8,726 nt of DNA from Methanothrix sp. (GTDB lineage: Archaea > Halobacteriota > Methanosarcinia > Methanotrichales > Methanotrichaceae). How positions within the stretch are numbered: position 1 is the first letter of the stretch; the number at the start of each line of letters is the position of its first letter. The stretch is taken from contig JAQVZT010000097.1 of the NCBI GenBank assembly GCA_028708055.1, positions 1 through 8,726 of the forward strand. The letters are read 5' to 3'. Shown here piece after piece: positions 1-5,214 of the stretch. The notes below the pieces were generated by a model. That model made no database searches, was not told the DNA's origin, and saw only the letters and a program-made list of their open reading frames with translations. The position numbers and the translations under genes are program-made.

Positions 1-871
1 TGTTCACCCCGGCGATGGATACCAGAAACTCCTCCGGGCCGGGGAACGAGCCCAGCCGGGCGGTGATCGCTGCCACGGAGGGCGAGACGCCTGGGATCCA
101 GGCGACGACGGAGCCGCCCAGGCCGCCTGAGAAGAGCGCTCTGGCGATGGCTCCGGAGGAGAGCCGGATCTCGCTCTCCTTCTGCTCGGGTATCTGCGTC
201 TCTGCCGAAAAGCTGAGCAGCAGGGAAGATGCACCGAAGATCCCGGATAGCAGAGGCAGCAGCACCTGCGGCTCCAGGGCGAGGGGCGATACTACCAGGC
301 TTTCATGATCAAAAGCGAATACGCCGAGAAGGCCGCTGGTGATAAAGAGCAGCGCCGCAACGGCCTTGTACTTGTAATGAACCCATGCGCCCTGCCCTTC
401 AATAAACGGCCCTCTTTCCGACCTTATCATCATGATGGCGATTGCCAGGAGCAGGACGCCCACGTATTTAGTGAGATAATCGTAGTAGCTGCCTACCATC
501 CAGGAGCGGGGAATGATCAGGAAAAGGGCAAAGATCATCGACCCGGCGCTGCCCAGAGCGGAAAGGCGCACCGCTTCGATTCCCCTTCCCTCCAGCATCA
601 GCCTCTGGCCCGGCAGGACGGTCAGAGCGGCCTCGGAATCGGGCGCGCCCAAAAAGATCGCGGGAATGGCATCAAAGAACGTCTGGGAGATGCTGGCGGA
701 GAGGATTATGCCCGCCACCTCGAAGGGCGAGAGACCCCAGGCGAAGAGTTGCGGCGAGACTGCCAGCAGCATGGCGGCAAAGTTGTTCAGGTGCAGGCCG
801 GGGACGAGGCCGGCGATGATTCCCAGGACAAAACCGAGGGCGATGCAGGCGGGCAGGAGGAGGTCGATCAT
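1..871 (-). CDS. TctA-like (DUF112/COG1784) integral membrane protein, C-terminus cut by window edge
   Basis: An open minus-strand frame of 290 codons starts at the ATG at 871-869 and runs off base 1 with no stop. The start is well fixed because an in-frame TGA lies three codons upstream (880-878). No clear Shine-Dalgarno is seen. The protein is very hydrophobic, with likely membrane segments near residues 4-25, 31-48, 50-72, 108-121, 136-150, 168-187, 202-222 and 243-260. Two glycine-proline motifs repeat the same pattern: GLVPG (residues 21-25) and WIPG (258-261). This matches the internal duplication typical of the TctA family (large permease of tripartite tricarboxylate transporters). A GAPDSEAA...LPGQR..LEGRG stretch (75-97) resembles the archaeal DUF112 branch. 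The substrate is unknown. No TctB or TctC partner is visible, although only the upstream side can be inspected. The gene is divergent from the ribosomal block and probably unrelated to it. Family call fairly sure; transport function inferred. Confidence 0.8.
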   Translation of the reverse strand, partial: MIDLLLPACIALGFVLGIIAGLVPGLHLNNFAAMLLAVSPQLFAWGLSPFEVAGIILSASISQTFFDAIPAIFLGAPDSEAALTVLPGQRLMLEGRGIEAVRLSALGSAGSMIFALFLIIPRSWMVGSYYDYLTKYVGVLLLAIAIMMIRSERGPFIEGQGAWVHYKYKAVAALLFITSGLLGVFAFDHESLVVSPLALEPQVLLPLLSGIFGASSLLLSFSAETQIPEQKESEIRLSSGAIARALFSGGLGGSVVAWIPGVSPSVAAITARLGSFPGPEEFLVSIAGVN

Positions 872-937
872 TTTACTTCATGCTATTTTTGTTACAGTAC
901 TTCAATATCTTACTTTTGGTACGTATCTTTGATCAGG

Positions 938-947
938 AAATAATCTA
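938..947 (-). promoter_or_regulatory. Possible TATA-like element for the minus-strand membrane gene
   Basis: On the minus strand the sequence reads TAGATTATTT, an A/T-rich match to an archaeal TATA box. It lies about 70 nt upstream of the ATG at 871, which would give a leader of roughly 40-45 nt. Other A/T-rich stretches in 885-930 could serve equally well, so the assignment is weak. Confidence 0.25.
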
Positions 948-954
948 TCTACTC

Positions 955-991
955 AGGCGATTGCATCATCAGGGGAATTCTGAAATCGCCT
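955..991. repeat. 8-bp perfect inverted repeat in the divergent promoter region
   Basis: AGGCGATT (955-962) and AATCGCCT (984-991) are exact reverse complements separated by 21 nt. The right arm ends about 13 nt before the BRE of the rpl18e promoter, and the element lies upstream of both divergent genes. Position suggests a binding site for a DNA-binding regulator. The spacing also allows a hairpin, but there is no T-tract to support a terminator. Confidence 0.45.
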
Positions 992-1004
992 TGCACAGGT
1001 CTTT

Positions 1005-1020
1005 GGAAAACCCTTAAATA
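1005..1020 (+). promoter_or_regulatory. BRE/TATA promoter of the ribosomal protein operon
   Basis: CTTAAATA (1013-1020) is a near-consensus archaeal TATA box, preceded by the purine-rich GGAAAACC (1005-1012), which resembles a TFB recognition element. The archaeal TATA-to-start distance of about 25 nt predicts transcription starting near 1040-1045. That leaves a leader of about 107-112 nt before the rpl18e ATG, and the predicted start falls almost exactly at the first base of the structured leader (1045). Confidence 0.75.
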
Positions 1021-1044
1021 CTGGCGCACTTACGAGCTTAGTAT

Positions 1045-1151
1045 TCCGCACAGGGACGTTGATGCCCTGGGCGCATGAACCGAAAGACAGGTTCGAACGC
1101 GCGCTGCTTTGCGCGTGAGTCGGCCCCGATAGGGGTCGTGCGGAGGATTAA
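1045..1151 (+). promoter_or_regulatory. Structured 5' leader of rpl18e with a closing stem that covers the Shine-Dalgarno
   Basis: Helices can be drawn by hand. P1 is TCCGCAC (1045-1051) with GTGCGGA (1138-1144), 7 bp. Inside it lie AGGG (1052-1055) with CCCT (1065-1068), GAACC (1077-1081) with GGTTC (1090-1094), ACGCGC (1097-1102) with GCGCGT (1111-1116), and GGCCCC (1122-1127) with GGGGTC (1132-1137, one G-T pair) around a GATA loop. The 3' strand of P1 includes the first three bases of the GGAGG Shine-Dalgarno (1142-1146), 5 nt before the ATG. The fold could therefore hide the ribosome site, as expected of autogenous ribosomal-protein control or a riboswitch-like switch. Two small upstream reading frames lie in it (1062-1118 and 1075-1182). 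I do not recognise a named RNA family. The pairings are seen in sequence; the regulatory role is inferred. Confidence 0.55.
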
Positions 1152-1511
1152 ATGGCATTCGAGAAGACAAATCCAAGGATAGTCCGTCTTATCGGTGATC
1201 TTAAGGCGGCCTCTCGCGAAACTGGCGCACCGCTCTGGCGCGACATCGCCCGGAGACTGGAGAGGCCCAGTCGCAACTACGCAGCTGTAAACCTCAGCAA
1301 GATCAACAGGCATACCAGCTCTAACGATACTATTATTGTGGCTGGAAAGGTTCTGGCAGCCGGCGATCTGGAACATAGCGTTACCGTGGCGGCATTCAAT
1401 TTCAGCAGCCAGGCACTGTCCAAGATCCAGGCGGCAGGCGGGAAATGCTTGACTATTGAACGGCTGATGACCGAACATCCCAAGGGATCGGGCATAAAGA
1501 TTTTGAGGTGA
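1152..1511 (+). CDS. rpl18e: Large-subunit ribosomal protein L18e (eL18)
   Basis: This is a 119-residue basic protein of normal archaeal L18e length. It has the family's N-terminal region (NPR...LIGDLK near residues 7-18), the W-R-D-I-A-R-L core, and a C-terminal GSGIKILR tail. L18e is a structural 50S protein shared by archaea and eukaryotes and binds 23S rRNA. The ATG is set by GGAGG at 1142-1146, 5 nt upstream. It is the first gene after the promoter and structured leader, so it is the probable target of any leader-mediated control. Its last Arg codon and stop read AGGTGA (1506-1511), which doubles as the Shine-Dalgarno of rpl13 and suggests translational coupling. No anomalies were seen. 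Confidence 0.96.
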   Translation: MAFEKTNPRIVRLIGDLKAASRETGAPLWRDIARRLERPSRNYAAVNLSKINRHTSSNDTIIVAGKVLAAGDLEHSVTVAAFNFSSQALSKIQAAGGKCLTIERLMTEHPKGSGIKILR

Positions 1512-1515
1512 AGCA

Positions 1516-1935
1516 ATGATCGTAGTAGATGCAACTGGCTTGGTCCTGGGACGCCTGGCGAGCGTGACCGCCAAGAAGCTCCTGGCAGGCGAAGAGATCA
1601 GGATCGTCAATGCCGAGAAGGCACTCATCACTGGTGGCAAAGAGTCCATCTTTGCTGACTATGGGCATACAAGAGAACGCGGCCATAAGGAAAGAGGTCC
1701 CTTCTTCCCCCGCCGTCCTGAAATGATATTCAAGAGGACTGTGCGCGGCATGCTTCCCTACAAGATGGGACGGGGAAGAGATGCGTTCTCCCGGCTGCGG
1801 ATATTTGTGGGAATACCCAGAGAGCTGAAGGGAATGCCGCTGGAGCAGCCAGCCGCTGCCAAGATGAGAGACGAGAGCAATAACAAGTATATCGAGCTTG
1901 GGGCCTTGAGCCGGAGACTCGGCGCAAACTTCTGA
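1516..1935 (+). CDS. rpl13: Large-subunit ribosomal protein L13 (uL13)
   Basis: This 139-residue protein begins MIVVDATGLVLGRLAS, the hallmark N-terminus of archaeal/eukaryotic L13. It continues with IVNAEKALITGGK (residues 29-41) and a central RG-PFFPRRPE-F-RTVRGMLPYK-GRG segment (about 60-88), the conserved rRNA-binding core. Its length is typical for archaea. The ATG lies 4 nt after the rpl18e stop, and the ribosome site AGGTGA overlaps that stop. It is the second gene in the classic archaeal L18e-L13-S9 cluster. Its function is structural in the 50S subunit. No truncation or unusual feature was found. Confidence 0.96.
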   Translation: MIVVDATGLVLGRLASVTAKKLLAGEEIRIVNAEKALITGGKESIFADYGHTRERGHKERGPFFPRRPEMIFKRTVRGMLPYKMGRGRDAFSRLRIFVGIPRELKGMPLEQPAAAKMRDESNNKYIELGALSRRLGANF

Positions 1936-1945
1936 AGGTTTTCCA

Positions 1946-2344
1946 ATGAAGATAATTAATACCTCAGGTAAGAAGAAGACGGCAACCGCAAGGGCCACTC
2001 TGAAGGACGGAAAGGGCGTGGTGCGCATCAATAAGGTGCCTTTGGATATCTATGAGCCCCGCCTTGCCAGACTCAAGATTCAGGAACCCGTGGTAATTGC
2101 CGGTGATCTGATAAAGACGATGAATATCGATGTCGTTGTTGCCGGCGGCGGCACTATGGGCCAGACCGATGCCGTAAGGACTGCCATCGCCAAGGGCATT
2201 GTGGAGTGGACCGGAGATACAGGCCTGAAAGAGGCATTCTCCGAGTATGACCGAAATCTCCTCGTCAGCGATCATCGGCAGAAAGAGAAGAAGAAGTTCG
2301 GCGGACTTGGTGCTAGATCTAAGTACCAGAAGTCTTACAGGTGA
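1946..2344 (+). CDS. rps9: Small-subunit ribosomal protein S9 (uS9)
   Basis: This is a 132-residue protein. The N-terminal GKKKTATARATL (about 8-19), the central GGGTMGQTDAVRTAIAKGIV (67-86) and the very basic C-terminal tail ending in KYQKSYR are diagnostic of S9/S16e. The C-terminal Arg of S9 reaches the ribosomal P site and contacts the anticodon arm of bound tRNA, and it is present here (R132). The ATG is preceded by AGGT at 1936-1939. The final Arg codon plus stop (AGGTGA, 2339-2344) provides the ribosome site for rpoN, so the two are probably translationally coupled. Confidence 0.96.
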   Translation: MKIINTSGKKKTATARATLKDGKGVVRINKVPLDIYEPRLARLKIQEPVVIAGDLIKTMNIDVVVAGGGTMGQTDAVRTAIAKGIVEWTGDTGLKEAFSEYDRNLLVSDHRQKEKKKFGGLGARSKYQKSYR

Positions 2345-2350
2345 AGCTGC

Positions 2351-2536
2351 TTGATTCCAGTCAGGTGCTATTCCTGTGGCAAAGTGATCTCCCACGTCTG
2401 GGAGGAATACCGGGAGCGCATCAAGACCGAGCCTCCCGGCAAAGTCATGGATGACCTGGGAATAGACAAATACTGCTGTCGGCGCATGCTTCTCTCTCAC
2501 GTGGAGATTGTAGATACGCTTAGGCGGTACCAGTAG
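2351..2536 (+). CDS. rpoN: DNA-directed RNA polymerase subunit N (RPB10 homologue)
   Basis: This 61-residue protein has the zinc-binding pattern of archaeal RpoN and eukaryotic RPB10: C6-x2-C9 near the N-terminus and adjacent C42-C43 in DLGIDKYCCRRMLLSHV. RpoN is a small structural subunit of the D-L-N-P assembly platform of the polymerase. The start is a TTG at 2351, chosen because the protein then begins exactly where the family does (MIPVRCYSCGKV) and because AGGTGA (2339-2344) lies 6 nt upstream. The gene follows rps9 by 6 nt. Its TAG stop is only 2 nt ahead of the tRNA-Pro gene, so its mRNA probably ends at the tRNA 5' processing site. Confidence 0.95.
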   Translation: MIPVRCYSCGKVISHVWEEYRERIKTEPPGKVMDDLGIDKYCCRRMLLSHVEIVDTLRRYQ

Positions 2537-2538
2537 AC

Positions 2539-2613
2539 GGGGTTGTAGGGTAGCCTGGTCCATCCTACAGCGTTCGGGACGCTGTGACCTGAGTTCGAAT
2601 CTCAGCAACCCCA
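2539..2613 (+). tRNA. tRNA-Pro: tRNA-Pro, anticodon CGG
   Basis: A complete cloverleaf can be drawn. The acceptor stem is GGGGTTG (2539-2545) with CAACCCC (2606-2612), and the discriminator is A2613. The D arm begins at 2548 with A14/G15 and the GG pair at 2557-2558. The anticodon stem is CAGCG (2568-2572) with CGCTG (2580-2584) around the 7-base loop TTCGGGA, giving anticodon CGG at 2575-2577 with U33 before it and G37 after it. The T stem is CTGAG (2589-2593) with CTCAG (2601-2605) and the loop TTCGAAT. CCA is not encoded and there is no intron. The tRNA decodes CCG proline codons. It sits inside the operon between rpoN and rpoK, so it is probably co-transcribed and released by RNase P and tRNase Z. 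Confidence 0.96.
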
Positions 2614-2640
2614 TCATACTCTTCCTTTTGAGGTGGCTAT

Positions 2641-2823
2641 TTGAAGGGCGAGAAATATACAAGATATGAACGTGCGCGCATCGTAGGAGCACGGGCTTTG
2701 CAGGTTTTCATGGGCGCTCCAGTGTTGATCGATACCGATAATACCGACCCTCTCGAAATAGCGCTTGAAGAGATGAGACTGGGCGTAATTCCCATCACAG
2801 TAAAACGCGATCTCTATAGGTAG
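2641..2823 (+). CDS. rpoK: DNA-directed RNA polymerase subunit K (RPB6/omega homologue)
   Basis: This 60-residue protein matches archaeal RpoK over its whole length: KYTRYERARIVGARALQ (5-21), MGAPVLID (24-31), and the conserved end IALEEMRLGVIPITVKRDLYR. RpoK is equivalent to RPB6 and bacterial omega, which bind the largest polymerase subunit and help assemble the enzyme. The start is TTG at 2641, supported by GAGGTGG at 2630-2636 and by the position of the family N-terminus. The leader between the tRNA 3' end and this start is only 27 nt and T-rich, so after tRNA release the downstream mRNA would begin just ahead of this gene. The last codons AGG-TAG run into a GTGA that forms the ribosome site for rps2. 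Confidence 0.95.
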   Translation: MKGEKYTRYERARIVGARALQVFMGAPVLIDTDNTDPLEIALEEMRLGVIPITVKRDLYR

Positions 2824-2832
2824 GTGAATTAT

Positions 2833-3453
2833 TTGGTAGAAGATGAGGTGATGACGGTATCGGGAGAATATGAGACTCTCATACCAATTGACGAGTACCT
2901 TGCTGCCGGAGTGCATATTGGTACTCAACAGAAGACGAATAACATGATGCCCTATATCTACAGGGTGAGAACTGATGGACTCTATGTGCTGGATGTCCAG
3001 TCTACTGACAAGCGCATCAGACTGGCAGCCAAGTTCCTGGCAAAATACGATCCGGCAAATATACTGGTAGTATCCGCACGCCAGTACGGCCAGAGGCCAG
3101 CTACGATGTTTGCCAAGGCCATCGGTGCCACAGCCAATGTGGGCAGATTTGTGCCCAACACCCTGACAAATCCCGCTTTCAGGGGATTCGTTGAGCCTGA
3201 TGTGCTCATAACTACAGACCCCAGCGGCGATGCCCAGGCGGTCAACGAGGCTGTAGATATCGGAATACCTGTGATCGCCCTCTGCGACACAAACAACATG
3301 ACCTCCAATGTTGATCTGGTCATACCCACCAACAACAAAGGCAGGAAAGCTCTAACGCTTATCTACTGGCTCCTTGCCCGTCAGGTTCTGCGTGAGCGGG
3401 GCGAAGAGGATAGATTCAAATACACTATCTCAGACTTTGAGATGGAGTTTTGA
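2833..3453 (+). CDS. rps2: Small-subunit ribosomal protein S2 (uS2)
   Basis: From the chosen TTG start the protein is 206 residues, typical of archaeal S2. It carries AAGVHIGTQ near the N-terminus, GLYVLDVQ, RFVPNTLTNP, the EPDVLITTDP-GDAQAVNEA block, and GIPVIALCDTNN, all signatures of the S2/Sa family. S2 joins the 30S subunit late. I chose TTG at 2833 because AGGTGA (2822-2827) is spaced 5 nt ahead of it, matching the pattern before rpoN and rpoK. A GTG at 2824 would add three residues but sits inside that ribosome site. An ATG at 2851 is possible but its purine-rich stretch abuts the codon. In many archaea enolase lies between rpoK and rps2; here it is absent. Confidence 0.93.
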   Translation: MVEDEVMTVSGEYETLIPIDEYLAAGVHIGTQQKTNNMMPYIYRVRTDGLYVLDVQSTDKRIRLAAKFLAKYDPANILVVSARQYGQRPATMFAKAIGATANVGRFVPNTLTNPAFRGFVEPDVLITTDPSGDAQAVNEAVDIGIPVIALCDTNNMTSNVDLVIPTNNKGRKALTLIYWLLARQVLRERGEEDRFKYTISDFEMEF

Positions 3454-3456
3454 GCC

Positions 3457-4245
3457 ATGCGTTTTCCGGCTGTTGCAGGTCAGTTCTATCCGGGGAGCGG
3501 AGCAGAGCTAGGCCGCCAGCTGGACGACATGTTGCATCCCGAAGAAGAGATTTCATGCCTGGGAGCAGTGGTCCCGCATGCAGGATACGTGTATTCGGGG
3601 CAAGTTGCTGCGCAGGTATATTCTCGCCTGCCTAAAGCGGATACCTATGTGATCATAGGGCCCAATCATCATGGCCTCGGCCTGCCGGTGGCGCTTTCGC
3701 GAGACTCGTGGAAGACGCCACTGGGCGTCGTCGAGCCTGATCTTGAGCTGGCAGATCTGCTAAGCGGTAGCATTATCGAATATGATGAGACGGCTCATAG
3801 GCATGAGCACTCCATTGAAGTTCAGATCCCTTTTCTTCAGAAGCGATTTCAAGGATTCAAGATACTTCCCATCTGCATGGGTTTGCAGGATGAGCAAACG
3901 GCGCTGGAGGTCGGGCAGGCGATCTCAAAGGCTGCTCTCGAGCTTAATCGCAGCTGCATAGTGATTGCCAGCAGCGATTTTACTCATTATGAGCCCCAGG
4001 AGACTGCCCGGAAGGTGGACGCCAGGCTGCTCGAAGCCATACTTAATATGGATGCTGCCAGTCTTTACGATAGAGTATATCGCTACCAAGCTACGGCATG
4101 CGGCTATGGGCCGATAGCAGCAACCATTGCCGCCTCCTCGAATCTGGGCGCCAAAACCGGCAAGCTCCTTGCCTATGCCACCAGTGGAGACGTGAGCGGC
4201 GACTACAGCCAGGTAGTTGGATACGCAGCGGTTGCCTTTTCCTGA
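3457..4245 (+). CDS. Memo-family protein (COG1355; MEMO1 homologue)
   Basis: This is a 262-residue single-domain protein. Its features are RFPAVAGQFYPG at residues 2-13, PHAGYVYSG (40-48), GPNHHG (68-73), EHSIEVQIPF (117-126), SSDFTHY (172-178) and a C-G pair at 215-216. His41, His71 or His72, His118, Asp174, His177 and Cys215 correspond to the metal-site region of the family. That fold resembles class III non-haem iron dioxygenases, but the reaction in archaea is not established to my knowledge. The ATG follows the rps2 stop by 3 nt. Placement directly before mevalonate kinase hints at a role near isoprenoid metabolism or simple co-regulation. No AMMECR1 domain is fused to it. Family certain; function open. 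Confidence 0.93.
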   Translation: MRFPAVAGQFYPGSGAELGRQLDDMLHPEEEISCLGAVVPHAGYVYSGQVAAQVYSRLPKADTYVIIGPNHHGLGLPVALSRDSWKTPLGVVEPDLELADLLSGSIIEYDETAHRHEHSIEVQIPFLQKRFQGFKILPICMGLQDEQTALEVGQAISKAALELNRSCIVIASSDFTHYEPQETARKVDARLLEAILNMDAASLYDRVYRYQATACGYGPIAATIAASSNLGAKTGKLLAYATSGDVSGDYSQVVGYAAVAFS

Positions 4246-4257
4246 GGAGGCCCTTTA

Positions 4258-5214
4258 TTGACCACGGCTTCGGCTCCCGGCAAGATAATCCTTTTCGGAG
4301 AGCATGCTGTCGTTTCCGGGACTACGGCTATCGGCGGGGCCATTGATCTGCGAGCAACGGTTCGTGTTATTGATGAGCCTGGCAGGGTTCTGATAACGAC
4401 AGAGGACCTCGCTTTGCAGGGATTTTCCTTTGACCTGACCGCCGGCCATATTCACTCCGTCCAGGCGGCACATGCTACCAGATACATCTCTGCGGTGCTG
4501 AGGGAACTGGATGCCAGAGATATGAGGGTCGACATCAAGTCAAGCCTGCCGCTTGCCGCGGGCCTCGGATCATCGGCCTGCATAGTGGTGGCGACTGTCG
4601 CAGCCGTAAGCAGGCACCAGGGCCACAGTCTATCCAAAAAGGAGATCGCTGAAGTCTCCCATAGGCTGGAGAAGACCGTTCAGAATGGTCTTGGAAGCCC
4701 CATGGATACGGCTCTTGCAACCTACGGTGGCTATCTGCAGATCGCCAGGGACATCACACCGCTTGATCTTCCGCCGCTTAGCATGATCGTAGGCTACACG
4801 GGAATGCCTCACGACACAAGGCGAGAGGTCGAGAAGGTGCAAAACCTCAGGAAACGCTATCCTGAGCTGGTCGATCCCATATTTCAGGCCATTGGAGCCA
4901 TATCGCGGCGTTCCATCCCGCTCATCAAAGAGGGGAATGCAGCGGAGACGGGAGAGCTGATGAATATAAACCATGGCCTGCTGGCGTCTCTGGGCGTCAG
5001 CTCCCGGGAGATGGAGGAGCTGGTCTATGCGGCGCGTGGTGCGGGTGGGGCGCTGGGAGCCAAGCTAACCGGAGCGGGGGGCGGGGGCTGCATGATTGCT
5101 CTGCCAGGAAGTGCTGGCTTGGAGCCCCTCCTGGTAGCTCTTAGACAGGCCAGGGCAGCAGCGTTCCAGGTTACGGTGGGCTGCGAGGGAGTGCGGCTGG
5201 AGGCAGAGAGATGA
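4258..5214 (+). CDS. mvk: Mevalonate kinase (GHMP kinase family)
   Basis: This is a 318-residue GHMP-superfamily kinase that phosphorylates mevalonate to 5-phosphomevalonate with ATP, in the cytoplasm. The three family motifs are clear: SAPGKIILFGEHAVV near the N-terminus (5-19), the phosphate-binding loop PLAAGLGSSA (98-107), and KLTGAGGGGC (269-278). The likely catalytic Asp is D150 in GLGSPMDTALATYGG. The start is TTG at 4258, supported by GGAGG at 4246-4250 with 7-nt spacing and by the family N-terminus. The stop overlaps the ipk start by 4 nt (ATGA). The identity as mevalonate kinase rather than another GHMP kinase rests on the motifs and the ipk/fni/idsA neighbours. No neighbouring GHMP paralogue (phosphomevalonate kinase or decarboxylase) is present. 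Confidence 0.94.
   Translation: MTTASAPGKIILFGEHAVVSGTTAIGGAIDLRATVRVIDEPGRVLITTEDLALQGFSFDLTAGHIHSVQAAHATRYISAVLRELDARDMRVDIKSSLPLAAGLGSSACIVVATVAAVSRHQGHSLSKKEIAEVSHRLEKTVQNGLGSPMDTALATYGGYLQIARDITPLDLPPLSMIVGYTGMPHDTRREVEKVQNLRKRYPELVDPIFQAIGAISRRSIPLIKEGNAAETGELMNINHGLLASLGVSSREMEELVYAARGAGGALGAKLTGAGGGGCMIALPGSAGLEPLLVALRQARAAAFQVTVGCEGVRLEAER

Noticed and set aside
305..943. 212-codon plus-strand frame opposite the TctA-like gene
   Set aside because: Low-complexity, charged and unlike any family I know. The opposite strand encodes a coherent polytopic membrane protein with family motifs, so this is a shadow frame.
1045..1144. Calling the rpl18e leader a functional tRNA
   Set aside because: There is no TTCGANYC T-loop, no D-loop GG, no U33-anticodon loop of 7 bases, and the last arm closes on a 4-base GATA loop. 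Only the overall arm count is tRNA-like.
2614..2632. T-rich stretch after the tRNA as a transcription terminator
   Set aside because: The T run is short and broken by C and A, and rpoK follows at once with its own ribosome site; read-through seems more likely.
1453..2692. Long minus-strand frames (192 and 242 codons) opposite rpl13, rps9, rpoN and the tRNA
   Set aside because: They lie antisense to clearly recognised genes, run through a tRNA, and show no motifs of their own.
5043..5087. Cluster of G-tracts in mvk as a G-quadruplex
   Set aside because: The tracts fall on Gly-rich codons of the conserved GHMP motif and the fourth tract is 18 nt away, so protein coding explains them.
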